DNA of 64,000 nucleotides from Gammaproteobacteria bacterium (lineage in GTDB: Bacteria; Pseudomonadota; Gammaproteobacteria; GCA-001735895): contig JAJDOF010000082.1 of NCBI GenBank assembly GCA_022340305.1, positions 1 through 64,000 of the forward strand. Direction: 5' to 3'. Shown here piece by piece: positions 26,853 through 35,283 of the stretch; position 1 is the first letter of the stretch; each line of letters starts with the position of its first letter. The translations under genes and the position numbers were made by a program. Below the pieces are notes generated by a model. That model was not told the DNA's origin and ran no database searches. It saw only the letters and a program-made list of their open reading frames with translations.

Positions 26853-29845
26853 GCCAGCAATATCGCACCGGTAGCGGTGGTCAGATCGACCGCAAAAAAC
26901 CCATCCGTTTTACCTTTGACGGCAAATCTTATAGTGGCTATGCCGGTGACACGCTTGCCTCGGCACTGCTCGCCAATGGCGTACACCTGTTAGGCCGCAG
27001 CTTCAAGTACCACCGCCCACGCGGCATTCAGACAGCCGGCTCGGAAGAGCCCAACGCGATCGTCGAGTTACGCGAAGGCGCGCGCAAGGAACCCAATACC
27101 CGTGCCACCTGCATCGAATTGTTCGATGGACTGGTTGCCAACAGCCAGAATCGCTGGCCGTCATTGGCCTTCGACGTCATGGCCGTCAATAACCTGTTTT
27201 CTCCGTTGCTGTCGGCAGGCTTCTACTACAAGACATTCATGTGGCCGGTATCCTTCTGGACCAATGTCTATGAGCACGTGATCCGCCGTGCAGCCGGCCT
27301 CGGCACCGCTTCGACCGCAGCCGACCCTGATTTTTATGAACAGTGCCATGAGCATTGCGACGTGCTCATCGTCGGCGCGGGGCCCACTGGTCTCGCTGCA
27401 GCGCTTGCGGCAGCAGAAACGGGTGCTCGTGTCGTATTGGTCGACGAAAACCCGTTGGCGGGCGGGTCGTTGAATAGCGAAAACCATGAGGTCGCCGGCA
27501 TGCCAGGCGACGACTGGGCGGCACAAGTCGCAGCGCAACTGCAGTCAATGGAAAATGTTCATCTACTGCTGCGCACCACCCTGTTCGGCTATTACGACCA
27601 CAACGTCGTGGCGGCCATCGAAAAAGTCAGCGACCACCTGCCGGTGCCGCCGAAAGGTCATCCGCGCCAGCGCATGTGGACTTTCTATCCACGGCGCGTG
27701 GTCATCGCCGCCGGCGCTACCGAACGTCCGCTGGTGTTCGGCAATAACGACAAGCCGGGCATCATGCTGGCCTCCGCCGCTCGTGCCTATGTGAATCGTT
27801 ATGGCGTCAAGCCCGGGCGTCGCGCCATCGTTGCCACCAACAATAACGATGCCTATCGCACTGCGCTCGACTTGCATCGCGCCGGCGTCACCATCGCCGC
27901 GGTAGTTGATTCACGCGCCCATCCCGAAGCGCCACTCGCTGCCGAACTGGCAAAGCACTCGATACGCCTGATCACGGGGCGAACCATCGGTGCGGCCGAG
28001 GGTCGGCAGCATGTGACCCGTGCATTGATCGTCTCCACCCAGGGCGAAACAATCGATCCGGAACGTATCGATTGCGACCTGATAGCCTGTTCGGGTGGCT
28101 GGAACCCCAACGTGCACCTGCACAGTCAGTCCGGCGCCAAACCGGTTTATGACGACGCCATCTTAAGCTTCGTGCCGGGTCAATCACGTCAGGCCGAAGT
28201 GTCGGCGGGTGCCGCTGGTGGCAGTTTTGCACTGCGCGAATGCTTGAAGCAGGGCCGTGCTGCGGGCATCGATGCGGCCAGGCAAGCCGGTTTCAAGGCT
28301 GACAAGGCATCCCCCGTCATCAAGGCCCACGACGACGGCGCTTATGCGATTGAAGCGCTATGGATTTCGCCGACCCCGTACAACAAGCCCTACAAACAAT
28401 TCGTCGATCAACAGAACGACGTCAAAGCCAGCGATGTCGCGCTGGCCTCGCAAGAAGGTTACGACTCGGTCGAATTACTGAAACGTTATACCACACAGGG
28501 CATGGCAACCGACCAGGGCAAGACCAGTAACGTCAATGCACTGGCGATTCTCGCCTGTCAACGCGGCGAGCCGGTACCACAGGTCGGCATCACTACCTTC
28601 CGTCCGCCTTACGTGCCGGTTGCCATGGGCGTGTTTGCGGGCCATACCGTCGGTGCTGAATTCATGCCGGTGCGGCGCACTGCAATCCACGACTGGAACG
28701 CTAAACAGGGCGCCGTGTTTATCGAAGCCGGGCTCTGGCTGCGTGCGCGTTACTACCCGCAAAAGCCTGGTGACACGATGAACGACTGCTATCTCCGTGA
28801 AGCCGAAGCCACGCGCAACAATGTCGCCCTGGTCGACGTCTCCACGCTCGGCAAGATTGATCTGCAGGGGCCGGACGCGGCAGAATTTCTCAATCGGTTG
28901 TACATCAACAACTGGCTCAAGCTGCCGATCGGCAAGGCACGTTATGGCATCATGCTGCGCGAAGACGGTATGGTGTTCGACGATGGCACCACCTCGCGCC
29001 TTGGTGAAAATCATTATTTCATGACTACCACTACCGCAAACGCGGCGCCGGTGCTGGCCCACATGGAACGCTATCACCAGGTCGAGTGGCCCGAGCTCGA
29101 CGTCGTCCTCTGCTCGGTCACCGAACAGTGGACCGGCATTGCCGTCGCCGGGCCCAACAGCCGCATATTGCTGGAAAAAGTCATCGACATCGATATCAGC
29201 AACGAAGCCTTCCCGTTTATGGCGGTCGGCGACTGTCAGATGAACAACATTCCAGGACGCCTGTTCCGTATTTCCTTCTCGGGTGAACTCGCCTACGAAC
29301 TCAACGTGCCGGCCGACTACGGCGAACAGGCCTGGACGGAGCTGCTCGAAGCCGGCAAGGAGCTGGGTGTGGCGGTATACGGCACTGAAGCGCTTGGCAC
29401 CATGCGCATCGAAAAGGGTCACGTTGCCGGTTCCGAACTCGATGGCCGCACCACGGCTCAGGATCTGGGCCTTGAAGGCATGGCCAACCGGGAAAAACAT
29501 TTTATTGGTAAGCAAAATTCGCTGCTGCCGGCCCTGCTCGACGAAGGTCGCCTGCAGGTGGTCGGGCTCAAATCACTCGAGCCGGGACGCAATCTGCGCA
29601 TCGGCGCCCACCTGGTCGACCCGAATGTGCAGATCGGCAGTGTCAGCCCGTCGCAGGGGCACGTCACCACGACAACCTACAGCCCGCAACTGGGTTACGG
29701 TATTGCGCTCGGTTTACTGCGCGATGGCCGCTCGCGATATGGTGAGCAGATCGAGGCGGTATTCCCCCTCGACGACGAAAAATTGCGTGTCGAAATCTGT
29801 CATCCCGTTTTCATCGATCCCGAGGGAGAACTGGTCCGTGGCTAA
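26849..29845 (+). CDS. soxA: Sarcosine oxidase subunit alpha
   Basis: A 998-residue subunit of normal size. The N-terminal part (to about 110) is a ferredoxin-like fold without cluster cysteines (YAGDTLASALLANGVHLLGRSFKYHRPRG in part). A nucleotide-binding fold starts near residue 172 (VLIVGAGPTGLAAALA) and carries NAD. From about 640 to the end is an aminomethyltransferase (GcvT-like) domain that binds tetrahydrofolate and captures the C1 unit (ALVDVSTLGKIDLQGPDA, TEALGTMRIEKGH). Order and spacing within soxBDAG leave little doubt. No frameshift is seen. Confidence 0.96.
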   Translation: MSQQYRTGSGGQIDRKKPIRFTFDGKSYSGYAGDTLASALLANGVHLLGRSFKYHRPRGIQTAGSEEPNAIVELREGARKEPNTRATCIELFDGLVANSQNRWPSLAFDVMAVNNLFSPLLSAGFYYKTFMWPVSFWTNVYEHVIRRAAGLGTASTAADPDFYEQCHEHCDVLIVGAGPTGLAAALAAAETGARVVLVDENPLAGGSLNSENHEVAGMPGDDWAAQVAAQLQSMENVHLLLRTTLFGYYDHNVVAAIEKVSDHLPVPPKGHPRQRMWTFYPRRVVIAAGATERPLVFGNNDKPGIMLASAARAYVNRYGVKPGRRAIVATNNNDAYRTALDLHRAGVTIAAVVDSRAHPEAPLAAELAKHSIRLITGRTIGAAEGRQHVTRALIVSTQGETIDPERIDCDLIACSGGWNPNVHLHSQSGAKPVYDDAILSFVPGQSRQAEVSAGAAGGSFALRECLKQGRAAGIDAARQAGFKADKASPVIKAHDDGAYAIEALWISPTPYNKPYKQFVDQQNDVKASDVALASQEGYDSVELLKRYTTQGMATDQGKTSNVNALAILACQRGEPVPQVGITTFRPPYVPVAMGVFAGHTVGAEFMPVRRTAIHDWNAKQGAVFIEAGLWLRARYYPQKPGDTMNDCYLREAEATRNNVALVDVSTLGKIDLQGPDAAEFLNRLYINNWLKLPIGKARYGIMLREDGMVFDDGTTSRLGENHYFMTTTTANAAPVLAHMERYHQVEWPELDVVLCSVTEQWTGIAVAGPNSRILLEKVIDIDISNEAFPFMAVGDCQMNNIPGRLFRISFSGELAYELNVPADYGEQAWTELLEAGKELGVAVYGTEALGTMRIEKGHVAGSELDGRTTAQDLGLEGMANREKHFIGKQNSLLPALLDEGRLQVVGLKSLEPGRNLRIGAHLVDPNVQIGSVSPSQGHVTTTTYSPQLGYGIALGLLRDGRSRYGEQIEAVFPLDDEKLRVEICHPVFIDPEGELVRG

Positions 29846-30467
29846 GAAACAACCGGATAAGCAAGACCTGGTGCGAGTATCACCGCTATTGCCGAACGAA
29901 GGCGATCATATCATTGACTATGCCAGGGTCCATTTGGTTGAGCGCAAAGCACTGAGCGCGATTCAGGTGCTGAGCTTTACAGGAAAACACGACAAGGCGG
30001 CGAAAGCGATCGGCAAAGCGCTGGGTATCGACTGTCCGATTGAACCGGGTCATTGCCGTAGCGACGGCAAAACGCAGATATTCTGGAACGGCCCGAACAG
30101 CTGGATGGTTGTCGCCAGCGATGTCGAATGTGGCCGGGCCGCGGGTGAATTATTTGCGACTCTGCAGGATGCCGTGAGTAATCTCGGCGCAGTCGTCGAT
30201 CAAAGCCACGGCCGCTGCGTGTTGCGCCTGAGCGGTGCGCGTGCCCGCGAGGTGATGGCGAAGAATACCGCGGTCGACCTGCATCCGCGTGCGTTTGGCG
30301 CGGGTCAGTGTGCGCTGACTTCGATTGCACACATGAATGCGACCATAGTTCAGGTCGACGATACCCCGACTTACGATCTGTTCGTGATCCGTAGCCTGGC
30401 GCGCTCGTTCGCGCACGCCATCGAGCATGCCTGTCATGAGTTCGCCGAGGAAACAGCGGCGGGCTAG
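29838..30467 (+). CDS. soxG: Sarcosine oxidase subunit gamma
   Basis: A 209-residue SoxG protein, the fourth subunit, structurally related to the GcvT fold. LSAIQVLSFTGKHDKAAKAIGKALG, WNGPNSWMVV, VVDQSHGRCVLRLSGARAREVMAKN and the late HMNATIVQVDDTPTYDLFVIRSLARSF are family features. The GTG start at 29838 has GGGAG nine bases upstream and overlaps the soxA stop by eight bases; the frame is open further upstream inside soxA but that part is not homologous. It ends the operon, before a REP-like hairpin. Confidence 0.93.
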   Translation: MAKKQPDKQDLVRVSPLLPNEGDHIIDYARVHLVERKALSAIQVLSFTGKHDKAAKAIGKALGIDCPIEPGHCRSDGKTQIFWNGPNSWMVVASDVECGRAAGELFATLQDAVSNLGAVVDQSHGRCVLRLSGARAREVMAKNTAVDLHPRAFGAGQCALTSIAHMNATIVQVDDTPTYDLFVIRSLARSFAHAIEHACHEFAEETAAG

Positions 30468-30501
30468 CCAGGCCCGAGTATTGCCATTCCCGCAATTCGC
30501 C

Positions 30502-30527
30502 GTCATTCCCGGGCAAGCGGGCATGAC
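30502..30527. repeat. REP-like hairpin between convergent genes
   Basis: GTCATTCCCG at 30502-30511 and CGGGCATGAC at 30518-30527 pair with one mismatch, closed by a six-base loop. It is a diverged copy of the unit seen twice at 33456-33598 and lies between the 3' ends of soxG and the opposing small gene, where it can also serve as a terminator or mRNA 3'-end stabiliser. Confidence 0.6.
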
Positions 30528-30540
30528 CTGAAGTCGCGGG

Positions 30541-30804
30541 TTAGCGCAGCGCCTTCAGGTTTGAGATCAGCAGTTCCTTCTTGCGGTTCATTTCCAGGCG
30601 TATTTGATGCGCCAGATCGAGCTCGGGACCACAGCAATTGGTGGTCGTCTCGATATGGTTCTCGGTTGTTTTTTCAACTGTTTCGACCAGTAACTGGCTG
30701 ACGATACTGCCGAGTCGCTCTTTTTCCTCCTCTGACAGGTTGTGTCGCCCCAGGGCCGCCACAATCTCTGCGGTGGTTTGATCGATAGAACTTTGAACAG
30801 ACAT
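30541..30804 (-). CDS. Small conserved-looking protein of unknown function
   Basis: An 87-residue soluble protein that I do not recognise. It is rich in Glu, Thr and Asn, contains HNLSEEEKERLGSIVSQLLVETVEKT (probably helical), then NHIETTTNCCGPELDLAHQ with an adjacent Cys pair that could bind metal. The start ATG at 30804 has GGAGGAG four bases upstream, one of the best ribosome sites in the window, which supports it as a real gene. It begins 14 bases after the Cys/Met PLP enzyme on the same strand, so it is probably in that operon. Confidence 0.65.
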   Translation of the reverse strand: MSVQSSIDQTTAEIVAALGRHNLSEEEKERLGSIVSQLLVETVEKTTENHIETTTNCCGPELDLAHQIRLEMNRKKELLISNLKALR

Positions 30805-30818
30805 ACAACTCCTCCATA

Positions 30819-31970
30819 TTACTCTGGATTCTGCAGGCTTTGCTCGAGGTCCTCGATCAAATCCTGACAATTTTCGATACCGACCGACAGGCGCAGCAGG
30901 TTTTCCGGCACCGCACTATGCGGTCCTTCCACCGAGGCACGATGTTCGATCAGGCTCTCGACCCCGCCAAGGGATGTCGCGCGTACGAACAACCGGGTAT
31001 TACCGGCAATGCGTTTTGCGACCTCGGCGTCGCCATCGACGAGCAAGGATAACATGCCACCAAAGCCGCGTGTCATCTGTCGGCAGGCAACATCGTGACC
31101 GGGATGGCTTTCGAGACCCGGGTACAAAACGCGCCGCAGGCGCGGGTGGTTCTCGAAATGCTGTGCCAGTTGCAACGCGGATCGTGAGGCCTGCTCGAAA
31201 CGCAGGAACAGGGTTCGCATGCCGCGCAGCAGCAGCCAGGCCTCGAAAGGCCCGAGGATACCACCAGTCAGCGTGCGTACCAGCTTGATTTCTTCCCAGC
31301 GATCATCCTCACGAGCAGTTACCAGCATGCCTGCGACGACATCGCTGTGGCCATTCAGGTATTTCGTCGCCGAGTGAAACACAATATCGGCCCCGTGCGC
31401 CAGCGCCTGTGTCGTCACCGGGGAGGAGACCGTTGCGTCCACTGCGAGTATCGCGCCGGCGTCATGCGCAATTTTTGCAGCCCGCGTAATATCGATCACG
31501 TCCCAGGTGGGATTGACCGGCGTCTCGATCCACACCACGCTGGTTTCGCCGGGCCGGACCTGTCGCGCCAGGTCCTCGAGGTCGCAGGCATCGAACAGGC
31601 TCAATCCGATCGCGCGCCTGGCTGAAATGCGCCGCAACCAGTCCTGCGAGCCGTGGTACATGATGCGTGGCGCAACCACGTGCTCTCCAGTATTTACCGT
31701 CTCGAAAAACGCACAAACCGCCGCCATGCCGGATGCAAAGCATTTGGCATCGGCGCCACCGTCGAGATCGGCACAGACTTTCTCGAGCACCTCCCAGGAC
31801 GGATTATCCGCGCGACCGTAGCTGTAATTCCCGATGTACGAGTAGTCCGGGGCTCTCGCGTAGGTCGTCGAAAGCTGGATGGGAGGGCTAATACCACCCG
31901 TCACCTCGTCGATGTAATGACAGGCCTGGGCCAGTCGGGATTCGGGAGAGACGTTACTATCGTCGTGCAT
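30819..31970 (-). CDS. Cys/Met metabolism PLP-dependent enzyme
   Basis: A 383-residue fold type I enzyme of the cystathionine gamma-synthase, beta-lyase and methionine gamma-lyase family. The N-terminal STTYARAPDYSYIGNYSYGRADNPS, FASGMAAVCAF (phosphate loop), IETPVNPTWDVIDI, AVDATVSSP (pyridine Asp) and the Schiff-base Lys in FHSATKYLNGHSD are intact, and SLGGVESLIEHRAS is the substrate-carboxylate block. Reaction specificity within the family cannot be called from sequence. It diverges from the DMSP lyase gene across a perfect palindrome, so a role in sulfur-compound metabolism is plausible. Confidence 0.87.
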   Translation of the reverse strand: MHDDSNVSPESRLAQACHYIDEVTGGISPPIQLSTTYARAPDYSYIGNYSYGRADNPSWEVLEKVCADLDGGADAKCFASGMAAVCAFFETVNTGEHVVAPRIMYHGSQDWLRRISARRAIGLSLFDACDLEDLARQVRPGETSVVWIETPVNPTWDVIDITRAAKIAHDAGAILAVDATVSSPVTTQALAHGADIVFHSATKYLNGHSDVVAGMLVTAREDDRWEEIKLVRTLTGGILGPFEAWLLLRGMRTLFLRFEQASRSALQLAQHFENHPRLRRVLYPGLESHPGHDVACRQMTRGFGGMLSLLVDGDAEVAKRIAGNTRLFVRATSLGGVESLIEHRASVEGPHSAVPENLLRLSVGIENCQDLIEDLEQSLQNPE

Positions 31971-31989
31971 TGCATTTGCCCCACGGAAG

Positions 31990-32007
31990 TGATGACAAAA
32001 GTCATCA
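31990..32007. promoter_or_regulatory. Perfect 18-bp inverted repeat in the dddP/PLP divergent promoter region
   Basis: TGATGAC, four A residues, GTCATCA: two perfect 7-bp arms with a 4-base spacer, lying 19 bases upstream of the PLP-enzyme start and 74 upstream of dddP. Such symmetry in a 111-base divergent region suggests a dimeric regulator controlling both genes. The regulator is not identified; no regulator gene is adjacent. Confidence 0.55.
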
Positions 32008-32081
32008 AAATAAAGATTTATCTTAACACTGCTTATACCTTATATTTGCACGGCTTTTACTATTCTGAGCGAGATTCACTC

Positions 32082-33425
32082 ATGGCTGCCACGCCCTATT
32101 CCATCGATAGTTCCGAGCGCAAGATCGATCCCAGTCGCAAGCCCGAATTCGCCCTCAAGGCCGATGGCTCGCCCGACGACAACGATCGCGTCGAAATCGG
32201 CCCGACCGCGCTCGCCTTTGCCGAGTGGCAAGTGCTTGGACTGGAAGTTCCACAGCTCGATCGCATGCGCGAATTTCGCCTGCAACGACTGGTACAACAA
32301 CTCCAGCAACGTGATTACGGTGGCATCCTGTTGTTCGACCCGCTCAATATCCGCTATGCAACCGATAGCACCAACATGCAGCTATGGATCACCCACAATC
32401 CGGCGCGCGCCTGTTTCGTATCGGCCGATGGTTATATCGTATTATTTGATTTTCACAGTTGCGAGCATCTGTCCGCACACTTGCCACTGGTCAGAGAACT
32501 GCGCAGCGGTGCCTCGTTCTTTTACTTCGAGTCAGGGCACCGGGGCGAAGAACACGCCGCTAAATTTGCCGCGACCATCAATGAGTTGATGCGCGAGCAT
32601 GCCGGAGATAATCGACGCATCGCGATCGACAAGATTGAAATAGCAGGTTTACGCGCGCTCGAAAAAGCGGGCCTGGAAGTCTTCGAAGGGCAGGAAGTCA
32701 CCGAACTTGCGCGCGTCATCAAAGGTCCGGACGAAATCAAGGCGATGCGCTGCGCGATTGCCGCCTGTGAAGCCGCGATGCATGAAATGGAAAACGCGGT
32801 AGTCGCCGGTAAGAGCGAAAACGAGATCTGGTCTGTGTTACACGCCGGCAATATCAAGCGTGGCGGCGAATGGCTGGAAACACGTATTTTTTCTTCCGGC
32901 CCGCGCACCAACCCCTGGTTCCAGGAATCCGGGCCACGCATCGTCAGCGACGGCGAGCTGCTCGCGCTCGATACTGACATGGTCGGCACTTACGGCATGT
33001 GCTGCGATATCTCGCGCACCTGGCTGTGTGGCGACGTCACCGCGACCGCCGAGCAAAAGAATATCTACCAGATATCGTACGACCACATCATGACCAACAT
33101 GGAATTGCTCGCGCCCGGCGTGCGCTTCAGCGACATAACCAAAAAAGCTCAGCGACTGCCGGATAACTTCATCCCCAACCGCTACGGCGTCGTCATGCAC
33201 GGCGTTGGGCTGTGCGACGAATACCCGGCTATTCGTTACCGCGAAGACTACGACTCCTACGGCTACGACGGGGTGTTCGAACCCGGCATGGTAATCTGTG
33301 TAGAGGTGTACGCGGGCGCGGTGGGCGGCAGGGAAGGCGTCAAGCTCGAAGACCAGGTGCTGATCACCGAAGACGGCTACGAAAACCTGATCAGCTATCC
33401 CTTCGAATCCAGGCTCATGAAGTAG
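32082..33425 (+). CDS. dddP: DddP-type DMSP lyase (M24 fold)
   Basis: DddP cleaves dimethylsulfoniopropionate to dimethylsulfide and acrylate with two metal ions in a creatinase/M24 fold. This 447-residue protein follows known DddP closely, including RKIDPSR, NDNDRIEIGP-like DDNDRVEIGP, DPLNIRYATDSTNMQLW and GPRTNPWFQESGPR. The metal ligands reported for Ruegeria lacuscaerulensis DddP (D295, D297, D307, H371, E406, E421) and base D377 map to D297, D299, D309, H373, E408, E423 and D379, all offset by two. The ATG at 32082 fits. Close non-lyase relatives exist, so activity is inferred. Confidence 0.85.
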   Translation: MAATPYSIDSSERKIDPSRKPEFALKADGSPDDNDRVEIGPTALAFAEWQVLGLEVPQLDRMREFRLQRLVQQLQQRDYGGILLFDPLNIRYATDSTNMQLWITHNPARACFVSADGYIVLFDFHSCEHLSAHLPLVRELRSGASFFYFESGHRGEEHAAKFAATINELMREHAGDNRRIAIDKIEIAGLRALEKAGLEVFEGQEVTELARVIKGPDEIKAMRCAIAACEAAMHEMENAVVAGKSENEIWSVLHAGNIKRGGEWLETRIFSSGPRTNPWFQESGPRIVSDGELLALDTDMVGTYGMCCDISRTWLCGDVTATAEQKNIYQISYDHIMTNMELLAPGVRFSDITKKAQRLPDNFIPNRYGVVMHGVGLCDEYPAIRYREDYDSYGYDGVFEPGMVICVEVYAGAVGGREGVKLEDQVLITEDGYENLISYPFESRLMK

Positions 33426-33455
33426 CATCGGATCACTTGCGCGCCGGCCCCTTAA

Positions 33456-33598
33456 AGTCATTCCCGCGCAAGCGGGAATCTCGCATCGAGACCCTATTAT
33501 CGATTATTTCGACAGCAGGTGGATTGCTGGATTGACCGGTTAATCTTCGCCTGGGATGGCGGCACCGTTACTAGATTCCCGCTTGCGCGGGAATGACT
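33456..33598. repeat. REPIN-like pair of inverted REP hairpins
   Basis: A 25-bp unit at 33456-33480 recurs as its exact reverse complement at 33574-33598, separated by 93 bases. Each unit is itself a hairpin (ATTCCCGC, GCAA loop, GCGGGAAT). Two REP hairpins in head-to-head orientation fit the REPIN/BIME layout of non-autonomous elements mobilised by RAYT transposases. It fills the gap between the convergent dddP and mttB-like genes. No RAYT gene is in the window. Confidence 0.75.
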
Positions 33599-33623
33599 AT
33601 ATATCGAGATGACGTGGTGCGGA

Positions 33624-35174
33624 CTAGCGCGTGGGTTCGACCAGGGGTTCGACGCCCTTGAGTTCCTCTTTCCGCTTTGCCATGTAGGCTTGCAGTTCTT
33701 CCTCGATCGCGGGATCAACCGCTGGCGGCGCGAATTCCCTGAGTACTTTCGGCCATAGTTCGGTGGCGCGCTCGGTGGCGTTCTTGGAGCCGGCGATGGC
33801 CCAGTTTTCGCTGTTTTGCCAATCGCTGATAAAGGGTTCGTAGAACGCGTCCTTATAGCGCTCCAGGGTATGAGCACAACCGAAGAAGTGCCCGCCCGGG
33901 CCGACTTCGCGCATTGCCTCGAGCCCGGTCTCTGCCAGATCTATCTTGATCGGTTCGAGCATCTTGCTCATGTGCTGTAGCATTTCACAATCGATAATCA
34001 GTTTTTCGAACGACGCCACCAGGCCACCCTCTAACCAGCCAGCGGTATGATAAATCAGGTTGCCGTGACCCATCACGGCACCCCACAACGCCATCTGGGT
34101 TTCGTAGATCGCCTGCGCATCGACTGCGTTCGAGGCGTTACAGGCACTGCTGCGATACGGCAGCTTATAGCGACGCGCGAGCTGGCCTCCGGCGATGTTG
34201 GCCAGCGCGTTTTCGGGTGTGCCGAACGCCGGCGACCCCGAGCGCATATCGACATTGGAGGTAAAACCACCGTATACCACCGGCGTTCCCGGGTTGGTCA
34301 ATTGCAATAAGGCGATGCCCAATAACGCTTCGGCGTTTTGCTGAGCCAGTGCGCCAGCCATGGTCGTCGGCGTCATCGCGCCCATCAGGGTGAAGGGCGT
34401 CACCGTCACCGGTTGCCCGAACATCGACATCTGCATCGCGCCGTAGGCCATGGAGTCGTCCAGCTTGCGCGGTGAATTGACATTGATGTTGGTCATTACA
34501 CTCGGCTGGGTCTTCATTTCCTCCATGCTGAGACCACAGGCGATGGCGCTCATCTCGATCGCATCACGCGCGCGGCCACCACCGATGCCGGTGGCGAAAA
34601 AGGCCTTGTCGGACAGCGTCAGGTTAATGAAGGTCGTATCGAGGTGGCGCGTGTTCGCCGGCATGTCGGTTGGCGCGGTAGCCTGGTTACCGAAGAAGGT
34701 CAATACATTGAAGTATTGCCCGAAGCTGATCAGCTTCTTGTAATCTTCATAATTACCCGCACGACGACCGTTGATATTGTCGTGCACATTGGGAGTGCCT
34801 GAAACCAGTCCGAAGTTAATCACGTTACCGCCCACGCTGAGCGTTTGCGCGGGGTTGCGCGGCACCACGTCAAAGGTTTCCGGTGCCTGCGCTACGGTTT
34901 CCAGTAACAGCGCCCGGTCCATTCTGACGACGCCGTACTCGTCGACAGCTGCACCGGCCTTGCGAAACAGGTCCAGTGCCTGGTCACCCATAACCTCCAC
35001 ACCTTCCTCCTCGACGATACGCAGCGAAATGTCGTGGATGAATTCGAGCTGTTCTTCATCGAGCGCTTCGAGCGGCGCGAAGCGATTTCGCAATAGCTTA
35101 CGATCGATCTGGTGGATGGCAACGGCAGGAGCCGATGGAGGTTGACGTGAACGACGACGATTCGATCGAGCCAT
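33624..35174 (-). CDS. MttB-family methyltransferase without pyrrolysine
   Basis: A 516-residue member of the trimethylamine methyltransferase superfamily (COG5598). Recognisable parts are SLRIVEEEGVEVMGDQALDLFRKAGA, TPNVHDNINGRRAGNYEDY, PVTVTPFTLMGAMTPTTMAGALAQQNAEAL and a GG-rich FGTPENALANIAGGQLARRY. There is no in-frame UAG, so it lacks the pyrrolysine of true MttB and belongs to the group whose characterised members demethylate glycine betaine and similar quaternary amines onto a corrinoid protein. No corrinoid-protein or activase gene is in the window. It diverges from a GlxA/AraC regulator with 109 bases between. Confidence 0.87.
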   Translation of the reverse strand: MARSNRRRSRQPPSAPAVAIHQIDRKLLRNRFAPLEALDEEQLEFIHDISLRIVEEEGVEVMGDQALDLFRKAGAAVDEYGVVRMDRALLLETVAQAPETFDVVPRNPAQTLSVGGNVINFGLVSGTPNVHDNINGRRAGNYEDYKKLISFGQYFNVLTFFGNQATAPTDMPANTRHLDTTFINLTLSDKAFFATGIGGGRARDAIEMSAIACGLSMEEMKTQPSVMTNINVNSPRKLDDSMAYGAMQMSMFGQPVTVTPFTLMGAMTPTTMAGALAQQNAEALLGIALLQLTNPGTPVVYGGFTSNVDMRSGSPAFGTPENALANIAGGQLARRYKLPYRSSACNASNAVDAQAIYETQMALWGAVMGHGNLIYHTAGWLEGGLVASFEKLIIDCEMLQHMSKMLEPIKIDLAETGLEAMREVGPGGHFFGCAHTLERYKDAFYEPFISDWQNSENWAIAGSKNATERATELWPKVLREFAPPAVDPAIEEELQAYMAKRKEELKGVEPLVEPTR

Positions 35175-35283
35175 TTCAGGAATACCCTATCAGTAGATCA
35201 AGTTGTGATTTTGGGCGATCAAATTCGAGTATTCTTTTATATTCGGGACTATTTTTATCACTTATGGGCATATAATTCACAGT

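Noticed and set aside
32082-33425. Ordinary Xaa-Pro aminopeptidase
   Set aside because: The DddP-specific metal set and long DddP-like stretches fit better than proline peptidases.
33624-35174. Pyrrolysine-containing trimethylamine methyltransferase
   Set aside because: The frame has no internal TAG; it belongs to the non-pyrrolysine branch.
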